Positions 46,161 through 57,225 are shown, counted from the stretch's first letter. The stretch is DNA of 64,000 bases from Corinectria fuckeliana (GCA_019137255.1 WPDH01000006.1:310001-374000); one strand, 5' to 3'. Made by a program: numbers and translations. The notes: generated by a model not told the origin, from the letters alone.

Positions 46161-49100
46161 TCAAGGACTCTGCTCCTCGCTGCTGCTGTACCCACTCTTG
46201 GGTTCCGAAGCCATTACAGCGGAGGTCCCGTCGGTGGGAACCACCCCTTCCGCAGTAGTGCTTTTACTCCCTTCGCGTGCAGTTCCTACTGCTGCCGCGA
46301 CACTGCTGGATCCTCTTCGCAAGCTACTTCTGCTGCGAGTTGGCAAGACCTGTGCTCTGACATTTCCAGTAATGTCATAGATGTTGTGTCCCCCGGGGAA
46401 ATCATCCGAGTCCTCGCCGTCCTCGTCACCGCTGCTGAGGTCGACCCCATCAGGGTAGTCATTGGACCGGTGGGGGTTTACCAGTTGGCTCGTCGGCTCC
46501 ACAGAGGAATCGCTATCAGTGTCGTTCGAGCCATCCATGTTCTCTGACGTGGAATCATCCGCACTGAACGGCGGTAGAAACATCGCAGGGGGTGGTAGTG
46601 AGACTGGTGCAAGACGTTTGATACCACCAGATAGGTATTCGATTTTCAGAGGCTGACCTTCGTTGTGAGGTAGCGGCTTTACGGCGCCGAGGTCAGGTGA
46701 CAGTGTCGACAGAAAAGATAAACGACGAAGAATACCGTCGGTAGTCTCATCTGATTCTGGTTGCTGCGACAGTAGAGCGGTGGGAATGGCGTCTTGTGTA
46801 GACCGCTTTGTGGTGACAACCACCACGAAGTGATCATCTGGAAGAACACCACCCAGACCAGAGGGCTCTAGAGGCTGCAGCTCAATGTATTGTTTCTCGT
46901 CTGACCAAGTGAGGTCTAGTTCAACCTCGCTCAGATTTTCGCTTTCATCTGTGGTTAGGCTTGGTGGCCGATCGACACAGTCAATGTCCATTTCAGAGTT
47001 GGATCGTTGAAAGGATCCCCTGCCGCTCAATGACTTGTGATTGATAGAGGACCCGGAAGAAGTTCTCCCACGAGACAGATCAAGCCTCGACTGCTCTTGT
47101 ATATGTTCTGTGGTTGGGTCGGTCGTCGAGAGCATATTTGATGTCGGGGAAGCATCCGCTGGGTCACCAGACAAATCTGTGCAGAAAGGTGCGCCGCTGT
47201 AGTAAATGATAGCACCGTCATGGCGACGTTTCTTCAGGTTGGACGTGGAGCCACTGTTCCCCCACCGCGACTCGTCAGCGTTGCTTTCCTCGGGTGGACC
47301 AAAAGACGAAAGGGTCTCGTTCAAGGATGTGCGGTCGCCCGAGGAGTTTCGGTGGACGAGAATGGGCTTATAGTGAAAGCTCTCTTCGGAAGCGAGAATT
47401 TGGGTGCCGAAATTGGAACCTTTCTTGTTCGACTTTCCTGCTTCCAGGCCGTCACCTGCCGGACGATTCGTCTTCTGGCGCTTTCGTGACGTGCTCGAAT
47501 CATCTGTGTCACTAAGGGACCGACTCTGCTGCGAGCTGTATCCCGAACTGTCACTGCTGAATTTGGTGCCTCGTGATCCGCCTCGCCACCTGATCTTGCG
47601 GCCGTCGGACGATAGCTGAAATTTAGAGCTAAATTCCAAAACTGCTAGTCGAACGAAATCCGGGGTGACGTTGATGATGTGTAGTTGAGCTAGGCTGCAC
47701 AGGAGATTGAGGTATACCCATCCATCGGCGTCGGGATGGACGTCTTCGGGTACCGTCTGCGGCTCCTCTAGTTTCGGCGCTGCTAGGCCAAGATGCCGAA
47801 TATAATCCATATTTTCGGAGGGATTTTGAGTCCGGTCAGGATCCAAATCTCGGGGCCGGGTGGGTCGCTGCTCTGGCGCGGACGGCCGTGTCGACGGTGA
47901 AGGGTTGGGCCCCACAGACCCGGTGGTGCTATTGCCATTGCCATTGCCACTTTGTTCTGCCTGATCACCATAAGAATGGGAGGCAGACCCATCATCTCCT
48001 GACCGGGTGTTCTTCCCCGACTTTCGAGACCGCTGTTCCGAAATAATCTTGGCTTCACGCGCCAGTTCTGGCGGTGTAAGGCTGGGGGGCTCATGTAGTG
48101 TAGTAAACACCTGTGGTTGCACATGTGCTGCGATCGGGCCTTCGATCAGATTACCTTCCTGTGGGGCGTATTGTTTCTGCTTTTGTGCATGGCGACCGCC
48201 GATCTTTCCCGTAAACAGTTGTTCAAGACGACGAACAACGAGCTTCTTCCTTTCCCTGTCTGTCATGATCATGTGTCGTGGATATAGACCTTCGGGGATG
48301 TCGTTCAAATAACTCTGAACCTTTTTCTGATTCGCGTCTTTGGAACCGTTCATGGGCCGAGCCAGGGATGGACCGGACGATTTGGCACCGACTGACATTG
48401 AGGCGTAGGCGGAATCGGCGGGTGGGAAATTGGAGCCGGAAGACGAAGACGCATGCTTGGACATAGACCCTGATGCAGAGTACATGCGATCGCGGTTAGC
48501 GTGACGGGAGGATTTCTTCTTTCGTTGGGAAGACGATGCATCTGGTGAGCTTTCGAGGCCGGCAGCGAAATCTCTCAGTGTCGCCTCGAGTTCTCGTTTC
48601 TTCTTGTTGGGTAAACCGTGGACCTTGATTTCGAAGAGTTTCTCTTTCCTGAGCATGTCGGGACCTAGCTGCTTGTATCGTTTCAACTCCTCCTTCAAAG
48701 TCTGAATCTCGATTGTTAGATCATCGATAACGCTTCGATAATCACCGGCACTACTGCTCTGAGGCGCCGCTGTGCGTTTTGCAGGATTTAGCTGATGGTT
48801 GTAGGCGAATTGTTTGTCTTCGTTGGAGGATTCTGATTCCCGTTGAAAAAAAGGGGGGTCGACTATGGCGCTGTCAGCTATCTGACCACGATGAAGCAAT
48901 TGGGTCGAAGTGCATTTACCATCCATGACGCTGTTATCAAAGTTTGCTGTTGGGTTCTCATTCGATTGATCGAACCATTTCTTGGCATCGCTCTGTCCGG
49001 TCTCATGGCTTTCGTTGGAAGAGTTTCGGCGAGAAATGGATGGGACCGTCGTATCGGGAATCGTCGTCTCCTTGCGGAGGGCTGAGGCTGGCGTAGCTCG

Positions 49101-49247
49101 ACGGGAGGCATCGCGGGCTAAGACATGGTGACGGAGTGTCACCGACTGTGAGGGCGAAACTCGTCGTGGGAGAGGGTGGCCATTTGGTCCGACTGGACCA
49201 TTTGACAGTGGTTGGGTTACGGCTGGTTTTTCTTCGGTCGAGTTCAT
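46161..49247 (-). CDS. frq: Circadian clock protein FREQUENCY (FRQ)
   Basis: Minus-strand exons are 49247-48920 and 48862-46161, giving 1009 aa. The 57-nt intron (48863-48919) is phase-preserving, so retention gives a 1028-aa form. FRQ is the central negative element of the fungal circadian oscillator: with FRH and casein kinase 1 it inhibits the White Collar complex and is timed by progressive phosphorylation. Matches in order (unspliced numbering) are HPLPRRVSPS (24-33); the dimerisation coiled coil RSVIDDLTIEIQTLKEELKRY (171-191); the kinase-binding segments VQSYLNDIPEGLYPRHMIMTD to LEQLFTGK (310-348) and GWVYLNLLCSLAQLH to RKIRWRGG (509-557); a basic nuclear-localisation patch SRKRQK (587-592); HYKPILVHRNSS in the phosphodegron region (625-636); and PSGLGGVLPDDHF near the FRH-binding side. 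Met108 aligns with the Neurospora short-FRQ start. Confidence 0.97.
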   Translation of the reverse strand: MNSTEEKPAVTQPLSNGPVGPNGHPLPRRVSPSQSVTLRHHVLARDASRRATPASALRKETTIPDTTVPSISRRNSSNESHETGQSDAKKWFDQSNENPTANFDNSVMDGKCTSTQLLHRGQIADSAIVDPPFFQRESESSNEDKQFAYNHQLNPAKRTAAPQSSSAGDYRSVIDDLTIEIQTLKEELKRYKQLGPDMLRKEKLFEIKVHGLPNKKKRELEATLRDFAAGLESSPDASSSQRKKKSSRHANRDRMYSASGSMSKHASSSSGSNFPPADSAYASMSVGAKSSGPSLARPMNGSKDANQKKVQSYLNDIPEGLYPRHMIMTDRERKKLVVRRLEQLFTGKIGGRHAQKQKQYAPQEGNLIEGPIAAHVQPQVFTTLHEPPSLTPPELAREAKIISEQRSRKSGKNTRSGDDGSASHSYGDQAEQSGNGNGNSTTGSVGPNPSPSTRPSAPEQRPTRPRDLDPDRTQNPSENMDYIRHLGLAAPKLEEPQTVPEDVHPDADGWVYLNLLCSLAQLHIINVTPDFVRLAVLEFSSKFQLSSDGRKIRWRGGSRGTKFSSDSSGYSSQQSRSLSDTDDSSTSRKRQKTNRPAGDGLEAGKSNKKGSNFGTQILASEESFHYKPILVHRNSSGDRTSLNETLSSFGPPEESNADESRWGNSGSTSNLKKRRHDGAIIYYSGAPFCTDLSGDPADASPTSNMLSTTDPTTEHIQEQSRLDLSRGRTSSGSSINHKSLSGRGSFQRSNSEMDIDCVDRPPSLTTDESENLSEVELDLTWSDEKQYIELQPLEPSGLGGVLPDDHFVVVVTTKRSTQDAIPTALLSQQPESDETTDGILRRLSFLSTLSPDLGAVKPLPHNEGQPLKIEYLSGGIKRLAPVSLPPPAMFLPPFSADDSTSENMDGSNDTDSDSSVEPTSQLVNPHRSNDYPDGVDLSSGDEDGEDSDDFPGGHNIYDITGNVRAQVLPTRSRSSLRRGSSSVAAAVGTAREGSKSTTAEGVVPTDGTSAVMASEPKSGYSSSEEQSP

Positions 49248-49537
49248 CGTCTCAACATAGAAGTGAGTTTAACAAGAAGGGCAAGGTCATTATCAAGCAA
49301 TGACCGAGATGACTTGTTAAAGGCGATGAGAAACTGGACCTATGGTGACACAGGCTTCAGGTTCTTGACGTAATGAGGTCCTTCTGATTAGAATATGTCG
49401 ATGTGCTGAGAACTGAATGCAGAAGTCATTAGTATAATCAGCAAGACGATGGCGAAGAAACAACAGATGTAGTAGAAATGGAAACTGAAAATGTCGTCGG
49501 ACACCTAGCGGGGAGTGTGATTGGCCAAGGAATTCTC

Positions 49538-49554
49538 ATCGATCGATCGATCGA
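49538..49554. promoter_or_regulatory. Candidate proximal light-response element of frq
   Basis: ATCG is repeated four times without error, giving three tandem GATC and three CGAT cores, 291 bp upstream of the frq ATG. White Collar complex sites in Neurospora frq and other light-induced genes consist of paired, imperfect GATN repeats of the form GATNC and CGATN. The match to the core is exact, but the spacing differs from the known frq elements. The function is inferred. Confidence 0.5.
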
Positions 49555-51158
49555 GGTTTCCAATGTCATATGACTATAGGGAGGTAGGAGGTGCTGTGAG
49601 AGAAACGACTGGGGGACCCTGAGAAAAGGACTCACGGAAATATGGAACAGCAACCTGGGCCAAGATGTTGACGGGCGTCTGCCCGGATGCTTAGGGTGGG
49701 TTTCTTTGCTGCGATGATGCCCTCGGTAGTACTAGGTTTTTTTAGGAGTGGTTCGCTAAGCCGACGCGAACAAGAGGCAGATTGCGAGTAGGAGCCTTTT
49801 TGGAGTCCGCGACAAGCTTGAGACGTGGACGGTGAGGGAGACGGAGAGGTGGGTGTTTGTCAATCGAGCAAATCCGGAGTTGGTGATCGAGAAGCGGAAT
49901 GGGCGGCCAAGATCGGATACGACGTCTCGCGCAGCCTGGTCTAGGAAACGCTGGCGGTGGTCAGGAGGAGCGAGTCGAGTGAGAGTGGACCGGGACGAGG
50001 CGAATGGCTCGGACTGGCGTGACAGAGGAATTGAGGAAGAAGACACGACGGCAATGTGGTCTAGCTGGCGTATGTGGTGGCGACGGAACAGTGGTGTAAA
50101 CAGTTCATGGGGATCGGAGACGTGGGAAATGAGGGCGATGCGGTTTGGCGAAGGTGGTGAATGTGGTGTGGCAGTGGACGTCGCGGGTTCGCTCGGAGAC
50201 GGATGAAGATGCAGGTTACCGTGCAGTTGTTTCTGACGACTCGAGGGGTACGGGGTACGAATACTTTGTACGGGACGCTGGAAGGTCGACGACGGGCGGA
50301 GGCGGAGGACAGTGGAATCGTGAGGGGACTTTGAGAGCCTCGGGACTAAAAAGAGATCGAGAAGAGGTACAGTGTACTGGAGCGAGCGATGCGACGACAG
50401 GTCCGAGACATGGATGGCGACCCCAGGGGCGGGAAGTCCCCACGAGAATTAATTTTCAATCGTTTCTCGCAGAGCGCCGCCCAAGAGCAAAGAGCAGCCT
50501 CGTGGCGGGCGGCGACATCGCGAAGGGTGTTGTGGATGGGGCCGGGGTATGAGGACGGACTGGGGATGGCGACGAGCAAACCCCGATCCAACGCTCAATG
50601 CCCCGATTGCTCGCCCGCTCAGCCTTCGCGATCAGGGCTCGTCGGGGCTGGCCACCAGTCTAGGGACTCCGTACAGCCAGTCAAACCACGGGGAACGTCT
50701 TTGATGGCGTCGTTGCGAGCACCCCAGGAGGGTGTTGGCGTAGCAGTTCCTCATCTCACATCTCCGTGGCCATCGTCGATGTGGTGCCCGCATCTCTCTG
50801 TACGTAGTGTGCGCCTCTATGGCCACACCGCCAATCTGCGAACCTACACCTTTCATTGCTCGTCCCGGCCCATCATAACTCCGTCCAGGCTACGACGTCG
50901 TACCGGGGCCTTGCAATGTGCGTGCTGGGCCACGCCGATCTGGCTTTTGGCCCTTCATCGAGACCAACGATGTCATCCTACATCCGCTGTGGATGTTCTC
51001 CCAGCTTCTGTGGGCCTGGCATTTCCCATCCCCCAAGATCGTGACGGATTGGGAGCTTTCCATGTCGGTCCTTGTGTCTCTGTGTCATGTCGCCTCGAAG
51101 AGCTCGAGGAGAAAGCCAAATACTCCTTTTATTCTGCGGGGAGCCTCATCCGCCATCT

Positions 51159-51188
51159 CGATGCGAGCCTTGATGATCGATGGCCGAT
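51159..51188. promoter_or_regulatory. Candidate distal light-response element of frq
   Basis: CGAT occurs at 51159-51162, 51178-51181 and 51185-51188. The last two form GATCGATGGCCGAT, a close fit to a GATNC/CGATN pair. It lies about 1.9 kb upstream of the frq ATG, a distance compatible with the distal clock box of Neurospora frq. Supported only by sequence resemblance and position. Confidence 0.4.
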
Positions 51189-54008
51189 GGGCTACGTACT
51201 CGGCTGTGCTGTGTTTGTTGTGCCGGTCTGCATCCTGGGAGAGCCCCAATGATCCGATTCTTACATCAAGTAGTAGCCGGGGGCCCCTCAACCCTTGTGA
51301 TGTCCGTCCACTGCCCCCCTGTGCAGTGCAGGCTGGATGACAACTGACCCCTGGCAATGGCTTGTCTTCCTGCGCCTGTCAACCACCGACCCGCCCGTAC
51401 CAGTCACCGATGGTGCATTCATCCTCCGTGACTGGCCTGTTGCCCATCACCATCCACCATCAAAGCGTGAGCGTCCCGTCTCACACCCACTTCAACCTCT
51501 CTCTCTCACACACACACACAAGTTTGACAAGCCTTGAGGCGCGCTCCTGGCGTTGCCCCTTGACAGTCAAACAACCTCCCCCTCATTTTTTTTTTCTCTC
51601 CCAGGTGCTTTTCCAATCTCACTCGGTACGGTCTGTCTCGGCCTCTCGAGCCCAATCGTGGGTGCTGACATGATATCCTCGGTCGACAACCACAGCGCGG
51701 TCCGCACCTACGTACCCAGGTACCGGTAGTGCCCTTTCAGACCCTGCTGATCCCTCCAACGCACCAATTGACCAGGAATATTTCCTCCAGCCCCAGTGAC
51801 TATTACTGCGCAGGTGGGTACGGTAACATGATAGGGCCCCCAGCACCAAGGCCCTTGACTCGCTGTCCTTTCCGTTGTGACGCTGAAGTGACGTCGTTTC
51901 GCGGGGGTCTCATAGGGTCTGCACCCTTAGGTCGGTCTCCATCGCTCGCTTCCTGGGTTCCATCACCTTCCACGCGTCGAGAACCCTGTCACAACCACAG
52001 GAACATCGAACCTCTTCTTCACTACATGCGCACAAAGGAAGCAGCAATAGTTGGCGTGTTCAAACAAACCAAGTTGAAAGCAGTGTTATTCACGAAATAT
52101 GCAGTCGGTTGGCTGACCATCAGCAAAGTTGCTTAGTAGTCTCAAGTCTCAACACCACAACAATGGTACCTACTTTTCTGAGACCCCCACAAGAGCTCCT
52201 CAGCCTTACCTCGGAGCTTCAGAGTTTATCAAAGCCCCCCCGCCATTAATGCCCCACGACAACATGACTCTAGCTTCACAACCAAGACACCTCACTGGAA
52301 CCCGCCCTCTCCTGCTGTTGACGGCCTCTCTACAAGGTAGAGAAATATCTGCTCTCGGTGTGCAGCTCTGCATAGTTGCCAGTTCTTGATAAGATCCAAG
52401 CGGATTTATCGATTTCAAAGATTCCCTACATATTGGATCGTCGCCAAAGCCAGGTCAATTAGACTATTCCCCGATCTAAACGAGCCGCAGCGGTAGTTCG
52501 CATCGCGCCCCCCTCGTGGCGGGTTGGCGGGGAAAAGACCCTTCATGCAGCGGGTAGCCGAGAGACGCTGGGTCAACCGCCACCGGGCCAGAGCGTCTAC
52601 GGCGAGGTTTCCATGCATGCTCGCTCTCGTTCCATCGTTTACCTTGAAGCTCGCATGGCTTCCATTTCCCCTGCATGATGCCGATCGACCCGAGGCCGGC
52701 AGGCTAGGTCTTGGATCAAGGAACTGCCAACTTGCCTTACCCAGCCGAGAGCTTGGAGGGTAGCACGGGGGACTTTGGACCCTTGTCAACAAGGCGTGGC
52801 GAACCACTTGCCCACTAGCACCTGTGGCTAGTTGCCAACTTGCTTCCCAATGGACTAGGCTCTTGGTTATGCCGGGCGTGCGGCGGCGGGAAGAGAACCA
52901 GCGAAGGCCTCAGACATGCGTTGGTGGGCGTCTTTCTACTTAGGGTATGCCTCTCCGTCCGGGCTAAACGGCGACGGTGCTGCGGCGAGATGCTTTGGCG
53001 TCCTGTGCGGCTTGTGCACAGCAACCACGTGTATCAAGTCGTGAGGTGGAGCTGGTGCGCAAGTTTAGCCTCTTATCTGGGTTATGGCACTTATCCGGAT
53101 GCCAAAGCACTTCTCTGATCAAGACTCATGCATGGATAAATCCCAGCGGTTTCCCTCGCACTGGCCAACAATCATACTGTCACCATATAGAACCATCATG
53201 AAATGTTTTCACCTTACCTGGTCAGCGTCCAGACCTCCTTGCACCCCATTCCAAGCCGGCCTAAGCCTTCTAGCTCCCGCACCTTGCTTAGTGCTCATGG
53301 CGATCCGCACCGCCGGGGTTCCCGCCCTGTCGGCTACCTACCTACCTAAGGGTGTTGCCTTCTGCGAGGAAACGTCACCGAGGCGTTTCCTGGCCACGCC
53401 TACTATGTACTACGTAGGTTCTAGACCGGTGGCTGTGGCTTTGGGGGTGATTGTGGCCCAAGACACAAATTCTGGGACAAATTTCGCCATCTCGCTAAGC
53501 TGAGAATGGGGCTCTCTTTGCTTCTTTGTATGCAGCAACCCCTGACTGCTGCTTCTATGGAATTTCTTGCAGTCAACGGGCAGAAGCACGTGGGGTTGTG
53601 AGAATGTGTGTCCAGAGCTTATTTGTGTTACGGTGGTTACGCATGGCGCAGTGCTTCTGCGTTATGTCGTGTTCAAGTCAAAGCTGCCTTCTAGTCTGAT
53701 GTATATCTAGCTACGGACTCTATATTGCCGTATAAGAGGAACATAGCAGTTTGCACAAGTTATTACTCATAGTAATGGTTAGGCGCAGACAGCTCTTCAC
53801 TTGGCTGCAGTATCCATGCGAATGCTCAAAGCAAAGGAAGGTAACGTAGTGAGTGCACAGACATAAACTGCTTGATCAGAGGACTTTTATAGCAAACCAA
53901 ATGTAAATCGAAAGCAGACCGTATTTGGGAAGTGAGATGATTCTGTCATCTCAATTCATAGAGCCTTGTTACTTTTGTATCGCCTCTAGGTCTATCCTTT
54001 AGTCGAGC

Positions 54009-54155
54009 ATGTCTCGTCTATCCCTAACCAACTCCAAAGTCGCCCGCCAACTTACAACACAACGCACATCGCTCCCAAAGCCAACAAGCGACCAAAGCCC
54101 GGACTACAACAACCGCCCCGCCCCTACTGCTATATCTGCTATTAAGAAGTTCTAA
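54009..54155 (+). CDS. Possible 48-codon ORF at the iPGM 3' end
   Basis: A short frame encodes 48 aa. Its N-terminal third is rich in Arg, Ser, Thr and Leu with no acidic residue before residue 28, resembling a mitochondrial presequence, and it ends AISAIKKF. It stops 4 bp before the phosphoglycerate mutase stop on the opposite strand and so lies in that gene's 3' UTR. I do not recognise the protein. It may be chance, or the last exon of an unseen gene. Confidence 0.2.
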   Translation: MSRLSLTNSKVARQLTTQRTSLPKPTSDQSPDYNNRPAPTAISAIKKF

Positions 54156-54159
54156 TTTT

Positions 54160-56130
54160 CTAGGTGTTACGCTCAAGAAGAGACTTGCCAGTCATCTCCT
54201 CGGGCTGGGGCAAGCCCATGGCGGCTAGAACCGTGGGAGCGACGTCACCCAGGACGCCGTCGGTCTTCTTTAAGCTCCAGCCCTTAGGGGCGTTGGCCAT
54301 GATGAATGGCACCCTGTTGGTGGTGTGACTGGTCTTGGGCTTGCCATCGGGGAACTTCATCTCCTCAGCGTTGCCGTGGTCAGAGGTGATGAAGAGGATG
54401 TAGCCTTGCTCCTTGCAAGCCTCGAGGATCTTGCCAATGGCCTTGTCGGTGGTCTCGCAGCCGACGATGGCCGCCTCGTACACGCCGGTGTGACCGACCA
54501 TGTCGGGGGGAGCAAAGTTGTTCATGACAAAGGGGAACTCCTGCTCGGCGAGACGCTTGCACACCTGAGTGGCGACACCAGCGGCGGACATCTCGGGGGC
54601 TAGGTCGTACGTGGCGACGGCCTTGTTGGACGGGACGAGATCCTGAGTCTGGTCTCGGGTCTCCAGAGGGAAGACCTTCTCGACACCACCGTTGAAGAAG
54701 AAAGTAACGTGAGCGTACTTCTCAGTCTCGGCAATGTGGACCTGCTTGACATTCTGCTTGCCCAGCCACTCAGCCAGGACGTTGCCCATGTGCTGAGGCT
54801 TGAAGGCAACATCGAAAGGGTAGTCACCCTTGTACGAAGTCATAGTGACGAGGCTCTTGATGTTGGGGTAAGGGAAGTCGGGGAGAACGGATCGATCGAT
54901 GTCACCGAGGAGTTGGGTGATCTGGCGGACACGGTCGGATCGATAGTTGAAGAAGAAGACGGTGTCGTCGTCTGATGTACGGGTTAGAAACATTCCAAGC
55001 ACGGGATATACCCGGGGGCAGCTTACCCTTGATACGACCCTCGTCACCGCCAACAATAATGGGGGTCAGGAACTCGTCCTTGTCCTTGGAGCCACCAAGC
55101 TCATATCGAGCCTTGACGGTGGCAACGGGGTCCTCGCTAGCCTCGCCCTCGCCCAGAATCATGCCCTTCAGGGCGAGCTCGACTCGCTCCCAGCGCTTAT
55201 CACGGTCCATGGCGTAGTATCGACCGACGACGGTAGAGATCTGGCCAAGGCCAATCTCGTTGAGGGTCTCGACGAGCTCCTGCATGTAGCCAGCACCGGA
55301 CTTTGGGTCGGTATCACGGCCATCGCCAAAGAAGTGGATGAAGACCTTGGGGACGCCGTAGGCCTTAGCAGCCTTAACGAGGGCGTAGAGGTGGGTTTGC
55401 TTGGCGTGCTGTTTTGGCCGTGTAAGTGACATGTTGCGTGCATGCAACAGGTGGTTATAGAGCAGGGATGGCACTTACGACACCGCCGTGCGAGACGAGA
55501 CCGCACAGGTGCAATCGGCCATTGCCGTTGGCAGCAGCCTGGAAGGTCTTCTTGATGACATCGTTGTCGTTCAGCTCGTCGTTCTTGATGGTGAGATCAA
55601 TGCGGACGACGTCCTGCCAGACGACACGACCGGCGCCGATGTTCAAGTGTCCAACCTCGGAATTGCCCATGAGGCCCTCGGGAAGCCCCACCGCTAGCGA
55701 CGAGGCATCGAGCTCGGTGAAGCCGTGCTCGTCCTTGGACAGCTCGTCCATGACGGGGGTGTTGCCGCCGGCAATTGCGTCGCCATTCTTGGGACTCTCC
55801 TCGGAGGGAATACCCCAGCCATCAATGACGACTGTGCAAAAGCACCATGATTAGCCATGCCAGTTCGAAATTGACAAGTACGAAGCAGACGACCACGACG
55901 AGGTCCGGTCGCGGGGGTTCCCGCGGCGCCTGGAGGACCGGAGGCGCCGTGTGAAGGCGCCGCAGCGAGGGACGCTCCGGCGCGAGGCCATTGCGGGGCA
56001 AGGCTTTGGGAGACGTGATGGTAGTGGGGGAGGTGGTGTTGGTGTTGGTGATGGTGGAGGGGGACATGGAGGGGGCGGGGCTTGGGGAGGACGACGTACT
56101 GAGGCAGGCCTTCTGCTCGGTCTTGGACAT
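54160..56130 (-). CDS. gpmI: Cofactor-independent phosphoglycerate mutase (iPGM)
   Basis: Minus-strand exons are 56130-56100, 55831-55479, 55408-55027 and 54971-54160, giving 525 aa. Introns are 268, 70 and 55 nt. The enzyme interconverts 3- and 2-phosphoglycerate in glycolysis and gluconeogenesis using two Mn2+ and a phosphoserine intermediate. The first exon encodes only MSKTEQKACL plus one base; splicing restores the metal-binding strand IVIDGWG with Asp14. The nucleophile is Ser68 in MGNSEVGHLNIGAGR. Other family blocks are FFGDGRDTDPKSG, FFNYRSDRVRQ and, in the last exon, MVGHTG, then SDHGNAEEM with metal ligands. The length is normal for the alkaline-phosphatase-superfamily mutase. The 268-nt first intron is unusually long for this window. 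Confidence 0.96.
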
Positions 56131-56808
56131 GGTGGATTTCGTGTTTTTCTCGGTGGAGGGGATAGGATAGATGAGAAATGAAGAAAGGGAAGGGAAGAAG
56201 AAAAAAAGCGACCGCTTGAGGGTGTTAGTGAAGGGAAATAATGCGTGATTTGATGGGCCTACGAAAGACGGATGATTTGGCATAGAAACACGTTAGACAT
56301 GGTGGGGGGTTATGTCATCGCCTGATAGCCGTTGCCATCAGGAGGTTTTGGCGTTTCGCTGTTGGCACTGTGCCATACGCCAGTGCACCTGCACAGATGG
56401 ACAACCAAATTCCCTTGCGTCACAGTGCATTGACAGTGCGGATGGCTCGAGCGAGGGCGCTTTCACCGAGTTCCCCGTTCCACCTAACAACGGCCCATCG
56501 GCCCTATCGATCTCGACCAATTCAATTCTCCCGCCATCTTCGATAGCATTAATTACGGAGACGGAACGCATGCAAGGCTGCCGACTCTCCACCCGGCTGC
56601 GCTCCCCGGCCGCTCGATACCGTCCCATCAAAACCTGGCCGAACGATAACCCACGTGCGGTGCTTTTGGATACGAGCAAAAAAACGGCCCTGCTTTCGAC
56701 TCCAAACATCCGTCTTTCTGCTGCCTCGACCGCGACTTCGGGCCGCATCCTAGGAAGCAGAGAGAAGAAGCTGCCGCGAGGGCTCAAAGACACACCGGCG
56801 CACCGACG
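56131..56808. promoter_or_regulatory. Divergent promoter region, iPGM / MED9
   Basis: This 678-bp spacer must contain both promoters. On the mutase side the mutase-sense strand is C/T-rich (purine runs on the plus strand at about 56150-56215), typical of a strong glycolytic promoter. A frame of 166 codons covers most of the spacer on the plus strand but has no recognised similarity. No specific site was identified. Confidence 0.5.
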
Positions 56809-57225
56809 ATGACGTCGTCCTCCGGCCCGCACCCGCTGGCCCTGCCGCCTACTTTCTCCCCCGATACCCTCGACGCCCTCACCGAGCTCTCCCTCGTGCT
56901 CGCCAAAGTCCGCGCCGGCATCCAGTCCTCCTCAGGCATCACCACGGAGCCCGCGCCCGGCGCCGCCGCTGGCGACGGTGGCCCGACCCTGTCGTTCAAG
57001 GAAGTGCCCGGCGCCACGGACGGCCTGAAGCACAAGCTGCAGCGCGCTCGGGCACAAGTGCGCGCGCTGCCGGACATGGACCGCACCATTGGGGAGCAGT
57101 CGGAGGAGATGAAGGATCTCGAGTCGCGCATCGAAACGCAGAGGGCGCTGCTTCAGCGACTGAGGGACGAGGCCGCAGGCAGGGAAGGCAAAGAGGAGGT
57201 CGCAGGGGTCAAGATGGAGTCATAA
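56809..57225 (+). CDS. med9: Mediator complex subunit 9 (MED9/CSE2)
   Basis: An intronless frame encodes 138 aa. MED9 is a small middle-module subunit of Mediator, which bridges activators and RNA polymerase II in the nucleus. The N-terminal half has PPTFSPDTLDALTELSLVLAKVRAG, matching the helical MED9 start, followed by a Gly/Ala/Pro linker (about 45-60). The C-terminal half is a coiled coil, with LKHKLQRARAQVRALPDMDRT (residues 74-94) and SEEMKDLESRIETQRALLQRL, the family's most conserved part. The length is typical of filamentous fungi. The ATG is the first one in the frame and overlaps a GACGTCGTCC-rich leader. Confidence 0.8.
   Translation: MTSSSGPHPLALPPTFSPDTLDALTELSLVLAKVRAGIQSSSGITTEPAPGAAAGDGGPTLSFKEVPGATDGLKHKLQRARAQVRALPDMDRTIGEQSEEMKDLESRIETQRALLQRLRDEAAGREGKEEVAGVKMES

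Larger units (their letters stand above)
49248..54008. other. Extended upstream region of frq
   Basis: These 4.8 kb lie between the frq start and the phosphoglycerate mutase 3' end. Neurospora frq has a long promoter and a 5' UTR of over 1 kb with upstream ORFs, and the size here fits that. Visible content is an (ATCG)4 run at 49538-49553, a CGAT cluster at 51159-51188, a CA microsatellite near 51511-51530 and a poly-T run near 51587. An open frame on the plus strand at 50389-51252 (287 codons) resembles nothing known. From about 52150 to 53990 I see nothing recognisable. The transcription start cannot be placed from the sequence. Confidence 0.6.
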
